Source: Bacteroidales bacterium (GTDB lineage Bacteria; Bacteroidota; Bacteroidia; Bacteroidales; Muribaculaceae). Taken from it: a stretch of DNA of 49,799 nt. This document shows positions 34,601 through 41,590 of this stretch, piece after piece (position 1 is the first letter of the stretch; every line of letters begins with the position of its first letter). The notes below the pieces were generated by a model. That model was not told the DNA's origin. It made no database searches and was given only the letters and a program-made list of their open reading frames with translations. The stretch lies in the NCBI GenBank assembly GCA_900768685.1, contig CAAGDX010000015.1, forward strand, positions 1-49,799, given 5' to 3'. The position numbers were made by a program, and so were the translations under genes.

Positions 34601-35009
34601 AAATGAATATTTGAAGAAAATGACCGGCAGATATACATTGAAAGTAAACCCCGGCAGTTTAGTTATCTATGTGGAAGACGCATATCAAGGGTATATTTCG
34701 CGTCCAACAACCACTATTTCCGGTGGAGAAAGTTTTATAGTGTCACTTTCATTGGCACTTGCTTTGAGTGAAATAGGCGAGAATCTAAAAGTGAAAACCA
34801 TGTTTATTGACGAAGGTTTCGGAACACTCAGCGGCGACAACCTCCGAAGTGTAATTTCAATGCTCGGTTCACTTAATTCTCTGACGGGACGTCAAGTGGG
34901 AATAATTTCTCACGTGGACGACCTTCGTGAATCTATTCCGGTGCAGATACAAGTGAGACGTGAAGCATATAACTCCGGAAGTAAAGTAGTAATAGTTCCG
35001 GAAGAATAG
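31614..35009 (+). CDS. sbcC: SMC-like ATPase subunit SbcC (Rad50 homologue) with two CxxC motifs
   Basis: 1131 residues. The ATP-binding head is split: Walker A GKTGAGKT (36-43) at the N-terminus; signature TISGGESFIVSLSLALALSE, Walker B MFIDEGFG and the H-loop ISHVDD near the C-terminus. Long coiled-coil arms fill the middle. The zinc hook CPLC (C546, C549) is where expected, but a second cysteine cluster, CAACGVC (C626, C629, C632), follows 77 residues later, with GD just before each. The usual SbcC has one hook. The second cluster could be a structural metal site in the opposite arm or a second hook. The operon terminator-like hairpin is just downstream. Confidence 0.95.
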   Translation: MKLQKLIIKNIASIEEAEIDFEKNPLASTEIFLITGKTGAGKTTILDAICLALFDEVPRLKNSNVGGKDFADEKVAVNDVEQLLRRGTSCGSVILTFEGNNGMNYESTWSIARNKPDKKTKTSSGLSLKNLNTNDVLSKKSLVKEEIKKIIGLDFSQFCRTTMLAQGEFTQFLNSNDNEKAEILEKITGVDIYSKIGVKIFETNKQKEADWQEALNKIKDIHILTEEEIENKKGSILELNVKCTEIKKSSDIDAQKSTWINDNGVLSQEVESLRKAYLNYQTSLESPEFKEREALVNDWNNSKEPRGSLVELNVAKESESKFKEELKNLKGEYIAALGGQKYEENEVAENETKLSSINDFFAAETVYEAVYENEQTIVSSLSAIEDCRKEIAKYSSLISDAENNLKDNLNPALEKSKIVADNAKIVLENYRSHITEKEGELSTLNLPEIRRQNESAQDLLNKISLAKERIESLRKAKEQREKNKLALEIKLEEINAKEKLLSENEVPILSAKSAMESSKADFEKYKNTTDKLISALRVKLNVGDTCPLCNQKIVSELPHEKDLAVLVQGLKKRCDEKENVYNGLLQEKNTLEAEIKAEKSVYNRDLQAYNEDNTIAEMEKNVGDSCAACGVCLDTETMPKLESLEASTKEQKAVLELNIMEGEAKEAELKTIRKNYDEQEKTVNKNAETVSECEKAVNDCKSKIDSNRALVNARKGDIAASENKVSEFIADTLWQTNWRENPIEFCKVLKHNATQYKSLQREKQNLETKLTNQKQIINGVDTVLKSVSATMQEWQNEQELKISKVDNLQNVVHNISTRLAEINANLNSTGVSIMTLTEKLNVFLRDNEHMSVEKLISLGTHSEEEITKIANDIEAERIICERNKSLYEDAQRKFEDHQSKKPELTEEDTIENITKRIAEYQAQTAEFNQQIGAINSELKTNESNNEKLADLKKDADEKLQIYNKWNRLNTLFGDSTGKKFRTIAQAYILSCLIHSANEYLKKMTGRYTLKVNPGSLVIYVEDAYQGYISRPTTTISGGESFIVSLSLALALSEIGENLKVKTMFIDEGFGTLSGDNLRSVISMLGSLNSLTGRQVGIISHVDDLRESIPVQIQVRREAYNSGSKVVIVPEE

Positions 35010-35024
35010 ACTATATAAAACATA

Positions 35025-35068
35025 AACTTGCGTGTTATATACAAATTGTTTGTAAATGCACGCAAGTT
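35025..35068 (+). terminator. Hairpin after sbcC
   Basis: AACTTGCGTG (35025-35034) pairs perfectly with CACGCAAGTT (35059-35068). Within the loop, TACAAA and TTTGTA form a second perfect stem around TTG. There is no long T tract directly after, so it may work as an mRNA 3' end structure or a weak terminator. Confidence 0.6.
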
Positions 35069-35096
35069 AAATCTAATATATTTTTCATTTTTCTAA

Positions 35097-35115
35097 TACT
35101 TAAGATATACTTAAG
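35097..35115 (+). repeat. Tandem TACTTAAG repeats with 11-bp spacing
   Basis: TACTTAAG occurs at 35097-35104 and 35108-35115, so that the copies fall one helical turn apart. Each contains the palindrome CTTAAG. They lie about 120 bp upstream of the ADP-ribose operon promoter. Confidence 0.5.
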
Positions 35116-35208
35116 TAGTTTCAGCAGCATCAAGATGAATTTTAGTCTAAAAAACACTCAATTTTGTGCCAATTGGTATATTATTGCCAAAAAATATGAG
35201 TCATGTTT

Positions 35209-35227
35209 TTGTGTAAAATTTACACAA
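35209..35227. promoter_or_regulatory. Perfect 19-bp palindrome, candidate operator of the ADP-ribose operon
   Basis: TTGTGTAAAATTTACACAA has two perfect nine-base arms around a single central A. It ends six bases upstream of the -33 element of the operon promoter. Size and symmetry suit a dimeric winged-helix regulator, and the third gene region of the operon encodes one (NrtR-like). Binding is inferred. Confidence 0.7.
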
Positions 35228-35232
35228 GAAAA

Positions 35233-35264
35233 TTTGGTGGTGTGAAATAAAGGTGTTATCTTTG
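35233..35264 (+). promoter_or_regulatory. Promoter of the ADP-ribose operon
   Basis: TTTG (35233-35236) and TATCTTTG (35257-35264), exactly 20 nt apart. Transcription would start near 35269, about 22 bases before the first ATG. Confidence 0.85.
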
Positions 35265-35283
35265 TGGCGTAAATTTGACACAA
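35262..35283. promoter_or_regulatory. Imperfect second operator overlapping the transcription start
   Basis: TTGTG (35262-35266) and CACAA (35279-35283) flank a central AAATTT. The right half, AAATTTGACACAAG, closely matches AATTTACACAAG of the perfect palindrome 55 bp upstream. It overlaps the -7 element and the start site, where a bound protein would block transcription. Confidence 0.55.
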
Positions 35284-35290
35284 GGATAAA

Positions 35291-36007
35291 ATGGAAGCGA
35301 AAATTACACGGTTTACGGACATTACAAGTGACCTGCTAAAAGAATTATGCAATAAGTATCACGATGAGTTATGCAGAGGTGTTAAGCCGGATTATCTGCC
35401 TAAGATTCGCATAAGATACGTGGAGGACAGGGCAAAGTTCGGTTATGCGGACTTTGGTGACTTTTTCTTTATTGCTGATGATTTGTATGTGTGGAGGTCT
35501 GAAGACAAGTATGCCGATGAACACAATATTGATGTTGTTGAGGCTGAATTTGAGGGAAAGTGCTTGAGACCGGAGTATGCTTGTCGGTTTTTGTATGCCG
35601 GTGCTGATACAAATTTTGTAGACAGCAATGGTGAACACATTTATGTTGGCGACGTGATAGAGGTGAATGACGGAGGTCTGTTACAGTTAGCATTGGACTA
35701 TTTTCCATATTCGGATTATGATGAAAAGAAGTATTGTTTCGTGCTTGATAATCATTGCCTTACACTTGAAGATTGTTTCCGACAAAATAAGCGTCTAACC
35801 AGAATCGGAACTGCATTTTTTCAGCTGGATTGGAATTTTGATACACAAGAAATGAATGAAAAAATTCGTGCTTTCAATGGTTGGTATGAAACTACTGAAG
35901 AACACGAAGAAAAAGTATTGATGGCAAAATATACCCCTAATTTTGATGAAGAAGAATGGAAATATCATGCTCTTGAGATTTTAGGTGTTGAATTTGATTG
36001 GAGATAA
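35291..36007 (+). CDS. YopX-like protein heading the ADP-ribose operon
   Basis: 238 residues, acidic and soluble. About residues 105-165 contain NFVDSNGEHIYVGDVIEVND, which has the pattern of YopX-type proteins (a phage-associated beta-barrel family). The N-terminal 100 residues and the C-terminal WNFDTQEMNEKIRAFNGWYETTEEHEE part are not recognised. It is the first gene behind the operator and promoter and is followed after 15 bp by the NrtR-like regulator. Its function is unknown; because it shares the promoter with ADP-ribose enzymes it could be a substrate, sensor or toxin-like partner, but nothing in the sequence decides this. Confidence 0.6.
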   Translation: MEAKITRFTDITSDLLKELCNKYHDELCRGVKPDYLPKIRIRYVEDRAKFGYADFGDFFFIADDLYVWRSEDKYADEHNIDVVEAEFEGKCLRPEYACRFLYAGADTNFVDSNGEHIYVGDVIEVNDGGLLQLALDYFPYSDYDEKKYCFVLDNHCLTLEDCFRQNKRLTRIGTAFFQLDWNFDTQEMNEKIRAFNGWYETTEEHEEKVLMAKYTPNFDEEEWKYHALEILGVEFDWR

Positions 36008-36022
36008 TGAATATAAATAATT

Positions 36023-36721
36023 ATGGGAACAGAAGAAAAAATGTATTGCTACGAGTATCCTCACCCTTCAGTGACAACCGATTGTGTGATTTTTGGTTTT
36101 GATGGCACCAAGTTGAGCGTGCTTCTTATTAAGCGAGGTGTTGAACCTTACGAAGGGAAATGGGCTTTTCCAGGTGGCTTTTTGAAAATGGAGGAGGATG
36201 CTGAAACCGGTGCAAAACGTGAATTGCAAGAAGAAACGGGGTTGGAAGATGCTTATATGCGACAATTCCATACTTTTTCTGCACCGGAACGAGACCCCCG
36301 CGAACGTGTAATCACAATAGCATATTATGCATTGGTAAGAATGCAGGAAGTGAAAGGCGGAGATGATGCTGCGGAAGCACGTTGGTTTACTTTGGATAAA
36401 GTGCCTCAACTTGCTTTTGACCATGACCGGATACTTCGCAAGGCAGAGCAGGCATTACGTCAGCAGATTCATTTTGAACCGGTGGGTTTTGAATTGCTGC
36501 CGGAGGAATTTACCATCAAGGAGCTGCAGAACCTCTACGAAGCAATCCTTGGCGTACGTTTTGACCGTCGTAACTTCTATAACAAGATGAAGCGACTTGG
36601 AATGCTTGAACAATTGGGCGAAACCGTCAATCCGTCTCAGAAGAAAGAAGCATTTCTTTTCCGCTTCAACAAGGCAAAATATGATGAATTGAAACAAAAA
36701 GGATTTAGATTGGAATTTTAA
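36023..36721 (+). CDS. Nudix hydrolase with winged-helix domain, NrtR-family regulator
   Basis: 232 residues. An N-terminal Nudix domain has a complete Nudix box: G52, E58, then REL-x-EE-x-GL ending at residue 74. The C-terminal part (about 155-205, FTIKELQNLYEAILGVRFDRRNFYNKMKRLGML) is the winged-helix DNA-binding domain found in NrtR and AraR-type regulators. NrtR proteins control NAD metabolism and respond to ADP-ribose; many have a degenerate Nudix box, but here all residues are kept, so ADP-ribose hydrolysis may be retained. The gene lies in an operon with an ADP-ribosylglycohydrolase and a macro-like gene and downstream of matching palindromes. An AraR-like sugar regulator is the main alternative; the neighbours make it less likely. 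Confidence 0.88.
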   Translation: MGTEEKMYCYEYPHPSVTTDCVIFGFDGTKLSVLLIKRGVEPYEGKWAFPGGFLKMEEDAETGAKRELQEETGLEDAYMRQFHTFSAPERDPRERVITIAYYALVRMQEVKGGDDAAEARWFTLDKVPQLAFDHDRILRKAEQALRQQIHFEPVGFELLPEEFTIKELQNLYEAILGVRFDRRNFYNKMKRLGMLEQLGETVNPSQKKEAFLFRFNKAKYDELKQKGFRLEF

Positions 36722-36735
36722 TTTTAGTTTGAATT

Positions 36736-38490
36736 ATGGACAAAATTACGTTAAAAGATAGAATACGAGGCTCGCTTATTGGTGGTGCTATTGGAGATGC
36801 ACTGGGTTATCCCGTTGAGTTTATGAGCAGGCAATCCATACTAAAAAAATACGGGAATCCGGGTATTATGGGCTTCAGTGTTTCAGAGCCGAATGGGTGT
36901 GCCGTTATTTCAGACGACACGCAGATGACACTGTTTACGGCAACCGGTTTGCTGTTTGGTATTACGAGTGTCAAGTGTTTTAATCATAAAAATTTGAAAT
37001 CATTGTCGCCATACGTCCGTGAAGCATACAAAGAGTGGTATCAGACGCAAACGGGAGTCATTGGTGAAAAATCGCGATTATGCTGGATTCGTGATATCGC
37101 GGAACTTAATGTGAGGCGTGCACCGGGTAACACTTGTATGTCCGCATTAGCTCACCCGGATTTAACGAATAACAGCAAAGGTTGCGGTGGTATTATGAGA
37201 GTGGCTCCGGTGGCTATGCTCATTGCTTCTGAAATAAGTAGGGGGCAAGAAGACCTGACTGCGAATGATGTGCAGATATTAGCTGCGGAATGTGCCGCCA
37301 TTACGCATAAACACCCAATGGGATACATTTGTGCGGCAGTGTTTGCAGATATCCTTTTCCAAATACTAATGTGCAATGATTCCATTTCCGGAGGAGTTCT
37401 TAAAGGATTTATTGAAGAGGCTTTGCAGCGTTCAAGTGAAATCTTTGTGAAAGAAAAGGAGCAAACAGAATGTGAAAATCTTAAAAAACAGGTTGAAAAT
37501 GCAATTAGCCTGAGTTTGTACGGTGTTCCGCCACACGAAGCGATAAGGGAGCTTGGAGAAGGGTGGACAGGCGATGAAGCACTGGCGATTTCGTTGTTTT
37601 GTGCAATGCGATGCATAAATAATTTTCATTCGGCATTAATTTGTGCTGTAAATCATGATGGCGATAGTGACTCCACAGGAGCAATTTGTGGCAATCTTAT
37701 GGGAGCGATAGTAGGAGCAGATGTGTTTTCATTTCCGGATTTACAAAAGTTGGAACTAAAAAATTTGTTGCTTTCTATTGCAGATGATATTGCCAAAGGT
37801 TGTACTATTGATGTGTATAAATCTTCGTTCAGTGAAGAAGATAAGCAATGGGAACGGCGATATATCTTCGGTGAAGATTACATTACTCCGTTTGAATCTG
37901 TTTTTATGGGTCGTAAACCTTACAAGATGTTGATTAATGGTTCCGGTGAGAAATTACCGCAAATATTTCAAAATGCACAAACTCAACAACAAAAGTGTGC
38001 TTTGGCTTACGATTGGGCACTTAAAATTTTTGATACTGAAAAATTCTGTCCTAATGAACAACTGATGAGAGTGAACTATAATGAGGAACCGAATTTTTAT
38101 GAATTGTGCAAGAATCTTTTGCCGGCTTATTATTGGGGATTTACAGATGCTATTTACAGTCCGCGGAATAATGAACGTGTGTTCAAACTGAATGTGAATT
38201 GTTTTGAGGGAAAGAATCCGATTGTGGCAGTTCGAGATGACTGCGGATGTCAGAAAATAGCTCTGAATGAGATTTTTGCATATCAGTTGAATGCAGGATT
38301 AGAACCATTCACAGATGCTGCATTGCAGAAAAAATATCCGGATTGGCTTTTCTTGAAAATCAATTTCTCTACCGCAGATGCAGACGGTTTTGCCGTGTTT
38401 ACAAATGAGTTGGAAAAAGAATTTTTGGTTGAAGTGGCTCATCTTGGAGATGATGGAAAATTGCATAGAGTTTACATTTTGAATTATTAG
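36736..38490 (+). CDS. ADP-ribosylglycohydrolase (DraG/ARH family) with an extra C-terminal domain
   Basis: 584 residues. Residues 1-360 form the ARH fold: GGAIGDALGYPVEF (16-29), the magnesium ligands S59-D60-D61-T62, GCGGIMRVAP (149-158), and NHDGDSDSTGAICGN (306-320) with D308, D310 and D312. It should remove ADP-ribose from proteins or nucleic acids, or split O-acetyl-ADP-ribose. After residue 370 there are about 215 residues not found in ordinary DraG: DWALKIFDTEKFCPNEQLM, LLPAYYWGFTDAIY and a beta-rich end. I do not recognise this part. The gene starts 14 bp after the regulator and is followed by the macro-like gene after two bases. Confidence 0.88.
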   Translation: MDKITLKDRIRGSLIGGAIGDALGYPVEFMSRQSILKKYGNPGIMGFSVSEPNGCAVISDDTQMTLFTATGLLFGITSVKCFNHKNLKSLSPYVREAYKEWYQTQTGVIGEKSRLCWIRDIAELNVRRAPGNTCMSALAHPDLTNNSKGCGGIMRVAPVAMLIASEISRGQEDLTANDVQILAAECAAITHKHPMGYICAAVFADILFQILMCNDSISGGVLKGFIEEALQRSSEIFVKEKEQTECENLKKQVENAISLSLYGVPPHEAIRELGEGWTGDEALAISLFCAMRCINNFHSALICAVNHDGDSDSTGAICGNLMGAIVGADVFSFPDLQKLELKNLLLSIADDIAKGCTIDVYKSSFSEEDKQWERRYIFGEDYITPFESVFMGRKPYKMLINGSGEKLPQIFQNAQTQQQKCALAYDWALKIFDTEKFCPNEQLMRVNYNEEPNFYELCKNLLPAYYWGFTDAIYSPRNNERVFKLNVNCFEGKNPIVAVRDDCGCQKIALNEIFAYQLNAGLEPFTDAALQKKYPDWLFLKINFSTADADGFAVFTNELEKEFLVEVAHLGDDGKLHRVYILNY

Positions 38491-38492
38491 AT

Positions 38493-38888
38493 ATGTACAG
38501 CAGAAGATATACATCGGATATAATTACGGAACTCAAAGAAAATGAAATTTTTGTTTTTGGCAGTAATTTGCAAGGGTTTCATGGAGGCGGTGCTGCAAAA
38601 ATCGCATATAGGAGTTTTGGTGCAGAATGGGGAAAAGGCATAGGACTATATGGCAAGTCGTATGCTATTCCCACAATGCAGGGGGGAGTGGAAACAATCC
38701 GTCCCTACGTAGATGAATTTATACGATTTGCGATAGAAAATCCTCACCTTGTATTCCTTGTCACCAGAATTGGTTGTGGTATAGCCGGGTTTCGTGATGA
38801 GGAGATTGCTCCACTTTTTATTGATGCCATTGATGTGGGGAATATCATATTGCCGGAAGAGTTTGTGCATTGCATAGTTGATATTTAA
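38493..38888 (+). CDS. Small macro-domain-like protein, probable ADP-ribose binder
   Basis: 131 residues. Two loops resemble the ligand loops of macro domains: FVFGSNLQGFHGGGAAKIA (near residues 20-38) for the glycine-rich phosphate loop and FLVTRIGCGIAGF (about 87-99) for the second loop. A MQGGVETIRPYVDEFIRFA segment lies between. Macro domains bind ADP-ribose and some remove it from proteins. It is the last gene of the operon, two bases after the ARH gene. Similar small proteins occur in phages and bacteria and are often left as hypothetical. Fold assignment is by motif only. Confidence 0.7.
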   Translation: MYSRRYTSDIITELKENEIFVFGSNLQGFHGGGAAKIAYRSFGAEWGKGIGLYGKSYAIPTMQGGVETIRPYVDEFIRFAIENPHLVFLVTRIGCGIAGFRDEEIAPLFIDAIDVGNIILPEEFVHCIVDI

Positions 38889-38953
38889 CATTTATTTAGA
38901 AAGCTAAAGAGTAATCAAGGGCTGAAAAATTAGGTTATTACATAAAAAAGTAG

Positions 38954-38961
38954 TAACTTTG
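38954..38961 (+). promoter_or_regulatory. -7 element of the rplY operon
   Basis: TAACTTTG. A TTAG stands 20 nt upstream (38930-38933), a three-of-four match. The leader of about 85 nt holds a small hairpin CCAT-ACA / TGT-ATGG (about 38979-38996) that could be a ribosomal-protein leader element. Confidence 0.7.
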
Positions 38962-39053
38962 CACCGCTTTTTAGCACTCCATACATCGTGTGATGGGGAA
39001 TTAAGGAGCAAAAGTATTAAACTTAATTCTGAGTAACACAAAAAATTAATTAA

Positions 39054-39704
39054 ATGAAAACATTTCAACTTAATGCTGAGGCACGTGTTGACCTCGGTAA
39101 GAAAGCAGCAAAAGCACTTCGCAGTGAAGGTAAAATCCCTGTAGTTCTCAACGGTGGTGAAGTAGTAGAACTTCCATACGCAGGAACACTTCAGAAAGGC
39201 GAAAAGCTCGTAGAAATCGGTGACAATAAAGCCGTTATCACTACAGACCTCGCAGTAACAACAGAATCTGTACGTAAACTCATTTACACTCCGGAAGTAT
39301 TCGCAATCGAACTCAATGTTAACGGTGTTGTTAAGATGGCTGTTCTCCGCGAAATCCAGTTCCACCCGGTAAGCGATGCAATTCTCCACATTGACCTCCT
39401 CGAAGTTACAGATAAGAAACCTGTGATTGTAGAAGTACCAGTTAGGCTTGAAGGTCACGCAGAAGGTGTTAAAGCCGGTGGTAAACTTTCACTCTCTATG
39501 AAGAAACTGAAAGTTAAAGCTATCTACTCTAACATTCCTGAAAAAGTTGTTATCAACGTTGACAACCTCGGTCTGGGCAAAACTCTCCAGATTGGCGACC
39601 TCCACTTTGAAGGACTTGAACTCGTCAATGCAAAGAACGCAGTTGTATGTGCTGTTCAGCTCACTCGTGCAGCTCGTGGTGCAGCAGCTACTGCAGGTAA
39701 GTAA
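39054..39704 (+). CDS. rplY: 50S ribosomal protein L25/Ctc
   Basis: 216 residues, the longer CTC-type form. The L25 domain begins MKTFQLNAEARVDLGKKAAKALRSEGKIPVVLNGG and continues through VLREIQFHPVSDAILHIDLLEV; the TL5 C-terminal domain includes VPVRLEGHAEGVKAGG and ends in an Ala/Arg/Gly tail. It binds 5S rRNA in the large subunit. Codon use is biased toward highly expressed choices (CTC, GTA, AAA), as expected. It heads a unit with pth and an S4 protein, a common order in Bacteroidales. Confidence 0.96.
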   Translation: MKTFQLNAEARVDLGKKAAKALRSEGKIPVVLNGGEVVELPYAGTLQKGEKLVEIGDNKAVITTDLAVTTESVRKLIYTPEVFAIELNVNGVVKMAVLREIQFHPVSDAILHIDLLEVTDKKPVIVEVPVRLEGHAEGVKAGGKLSLSMKKLKVKAIYSNIPEKVVINVDNLGLGKTLQIGDLHFEGLELVNAKNAVVCAVQLTRAARGAAATAGK

Positions 39705-39741
39705 TATATTTCACATTTGATTTACAACTAATCAGACAGAA

Positions 39742-40305
39742 ATGAAATATCTTATTGTTGGGTTGGGAAATATTGGTGAAGAATATCGAGATACCCGCCA
39801 CAACATAGGTTTTAAAGTATTGGATGCCTTTGCAGAGGCGTCCAATACTGTTTTTAACACAGAGCGGTACGGTGACGTGGCAAGAATGAGGCTTAAAAAC
39901 AAGCAACTCGTTCTGCTTAAGCCCTCTACGTACATGAATCTCAGTGGTAATGCCGTAAAATATTGGAAAGACAAAGAGGGGATAGAATTGGAAAATATCC
40001 TCGTGATAGTAGATGACCTTGCACTGCCATTCGGTGCAATCCGCATCAAAGGCAGAGGCAGCGATGCAGGCCATAATGGGCTGAAACACATAGCACAAAT
40101 GCTCCAAACAGATGCTTATCCGCGTTTGCGTTTCGGTATTGGAAACGATTTCCAGCGAGGTCAGCAGATAGATTATGTGCTTGGTGCTTTTACACTTGAC
40201 CAGCGTCAGAGCTTGCCAACACGCATAAATGTTGCAATAGATGCTATCAAAGAATTTTGTCTTGCAGGCATAAACAATGCTATGAACACATACAACAATA
40301 AATAA
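39742..40305 (+). CDS. pth: Peptidyl-tRNA hydrolase
   Basis: 187 residues. It releases peptides from stalled peptidyl-tRNA. The family motifs KYLIVGLGNIGEEYRDTRHNIGF with catalytic H20, the STYMNLSG segment, and VDDLALPFGAIRIKGRGSDAGHNGL are complete. It follows rplY by 37 bp and its stop shares one base with the next ATG (TAATG). Confidence 0.97.
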   Translation: MKYLIVGLGNIGEEYRDTRHNIGFKVLDAFAEASNTVFNTERYGDVARMRLKNKQLVLLKPSTYMNLSGNAVKYWKDKEGIELENILVIVDDLALPFGAIRIKGRGSDAGHNGLKHIAQMLQTDAYPRLRFGIGNDFQRGQQIDYVLGAFTLDQRQSLPTRINVAIDAIKEFCLAGINNAMNTYNNK

Positions 40306-40745
40306 TGGCAAAATCCGAGGTAAGAATAGATAAGTGGCTTTGGGCTGTACGTATTTTCAAAACGAGAACTATAGCCACGGAAGCATGCAAAAAAGGAAGA
40401 GTCACACTTGAAAACGGCACAATAGTGAAGCCGTCAAGGATGATAAAACCCGGCGATGTTATAAATGTACGCAAGTCGCCCGTCACTTATTCTTTTCGTG
40501 TGCTTGCACTCACGGAAAACAGGCTTGGGGCAAAGCTTGTGCCGGAATATATGGAAAACATCACGCCGCAATCTCAACTTGATTTGCTGGAAATAGTAAA
40601 AATCAGCGGTTTCGTGGATAGGCGTAAAGGTCTCGGACGCCCAACAAAACGCGAAGGACGTGAACTTGCCAAATTTGCAGAGCAATTCGGTGATGACGGT
40701 TGGGACTTTGATTTTGATGATGACGACTTTGATGACGAGGATTAA
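40305..40745 (+). CDS. S4-domain RNA-binding protein (Hsp15/HslR-like)
   Basis: 146 residues. The S4 domain fills the first 60 residues (VRIDKWLWAVRIFKTRTIATEACKKGRV). The family member Hsp15 binds free 50S subunits carrying peptidyl-tRNA after chain release, which fits the adjoining peptidyl-tRNA hydrolase gene. The C-terminus is a strongly acidic tail (DFDFDDDDFDDED). It overlaps pth by one base. Confidence 0.9.
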   Translation: MAKSEVRIDKWLWAVRIFKTRTIATEACKKGRVTLENGTIVKPSRMIKPGDVINVRKSPVTYSFRVLALTENRLGAKLVPEYMENITPQSQLDLLEIVKISGFVDRRKGLGRPTKREGRELAKFAEQFGDDGWDFDFDDDDFDDED

Positions 40746-40817
40746 TTCCTAATTAGTTCCTCACAGGCTCTAAATGGGGCGGATTGAAGGATTGCGCAGG
40801 TATTGTAGAAGATAAGG

Positions 40818-41576
40818 CTATTTGAGAAAAATATCTTCAGGATATACTATGTCGTGGAGGAAAAGTGCATTTCCGGGCATAGAGGTGCCTGCTTCACAGC
40901 GGTCTTTTTTGCGGATTATATTTTCAAAATCAGATATAGAGATTTTGTGACGTCCAACATCAACAAGTGTGCCTACAACAGAACGAACCATATTTCTCAG
41001 AAAACGATTTGCAGTGATAATAAATACGTAACCTCCTGTTTTATCACATTTTACCCATTCTGCTCGTGTGACTTTGCAAATGTTTGTGACTGCATCTGTA
41101 TGCAGTTTTGCAAATGATGTGAAATCTTCGGTTTCAAGGAGTAAGGCTGCCGCTTTGTTCATTAAATCATAGTCTAAATTCTTGGGTGCCAGCCAACTAA
41201 AAGGGTATTGAAATGGTGATTTTACGGTGTGAACGTAATAGTGATATGTACGCCAAATGGCATCAAAGCGTGCATGTGCATCAGCTTTTACGGGGATTAT
41301 ATCGTAAATAGCAATGTCGCGACCGAGTATGCCGTTCAGTCCAATAATGAGTTTCTGCTTTTGTTCCGGTGAGAATTCCGAAAAGTCAAAGTGAGCAAAC
41401 ATTGTGGAGGCATTAACACCCGTGTCTGTGCGTCCGGCTCCAACAATCTCAATTTTCTGACGCAGAATCTTAGACAAAGCGTCTTCTACACATTCTTGCA
41501 CGGAGATATCATTCGGCTGGCGTTGCCAGCCGTGATATTTGGCTCCGTTGTATGCAAGACGTATAAAATAACGCAT
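40818..41576 (-). CDS. truA: tRNA pseudouridine38-40 synthase
   Basis: 252 residues. The catalytic aspartate is D51 in GAGRTDTGVNAS. The N-terminus MRYFIRLAYNGAKYHGWQRQPN and the later FLRNMVRSVVGTLVDVG are standard. It modifies the anticodon arm of many tRNAs. It lies 14 bp downstream of speA on the same strand and converges with the S4 gene across 72 bp in which I see no clear terminator. Confidence 0.97.
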   Translation of the reverse strand: MRYFIRLAYNGAKYHGWQRQPNDISVQECVEDALSKILRQKIEIVGAGRTDTGVNASTMFAHFDFSEFSPEQKQKLIIGLNGILGRDIAIYDIIPVKADAHARFDAIWRTYHYYVHTVKSPFQYPFSWLAPKNLDYDLMNKAAALLLETEDFTSFAKLHTDAVTNICKVTRAEWVKCDKTGGYVFIITANRFLRNMVRSVVGTLVDVGRHKISISDFENIIRKKDRCEAGTSMPGNALFLHDIVYPEDIFLK

Positions 41577-41590
41577 TGAAAATTAGTGAT

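Noticed and set aside
40746..40817. Possible terminator between the convergent S4 and truA genes
   Set aside because: I could not find a stable hairpin with a T tract in either direction.
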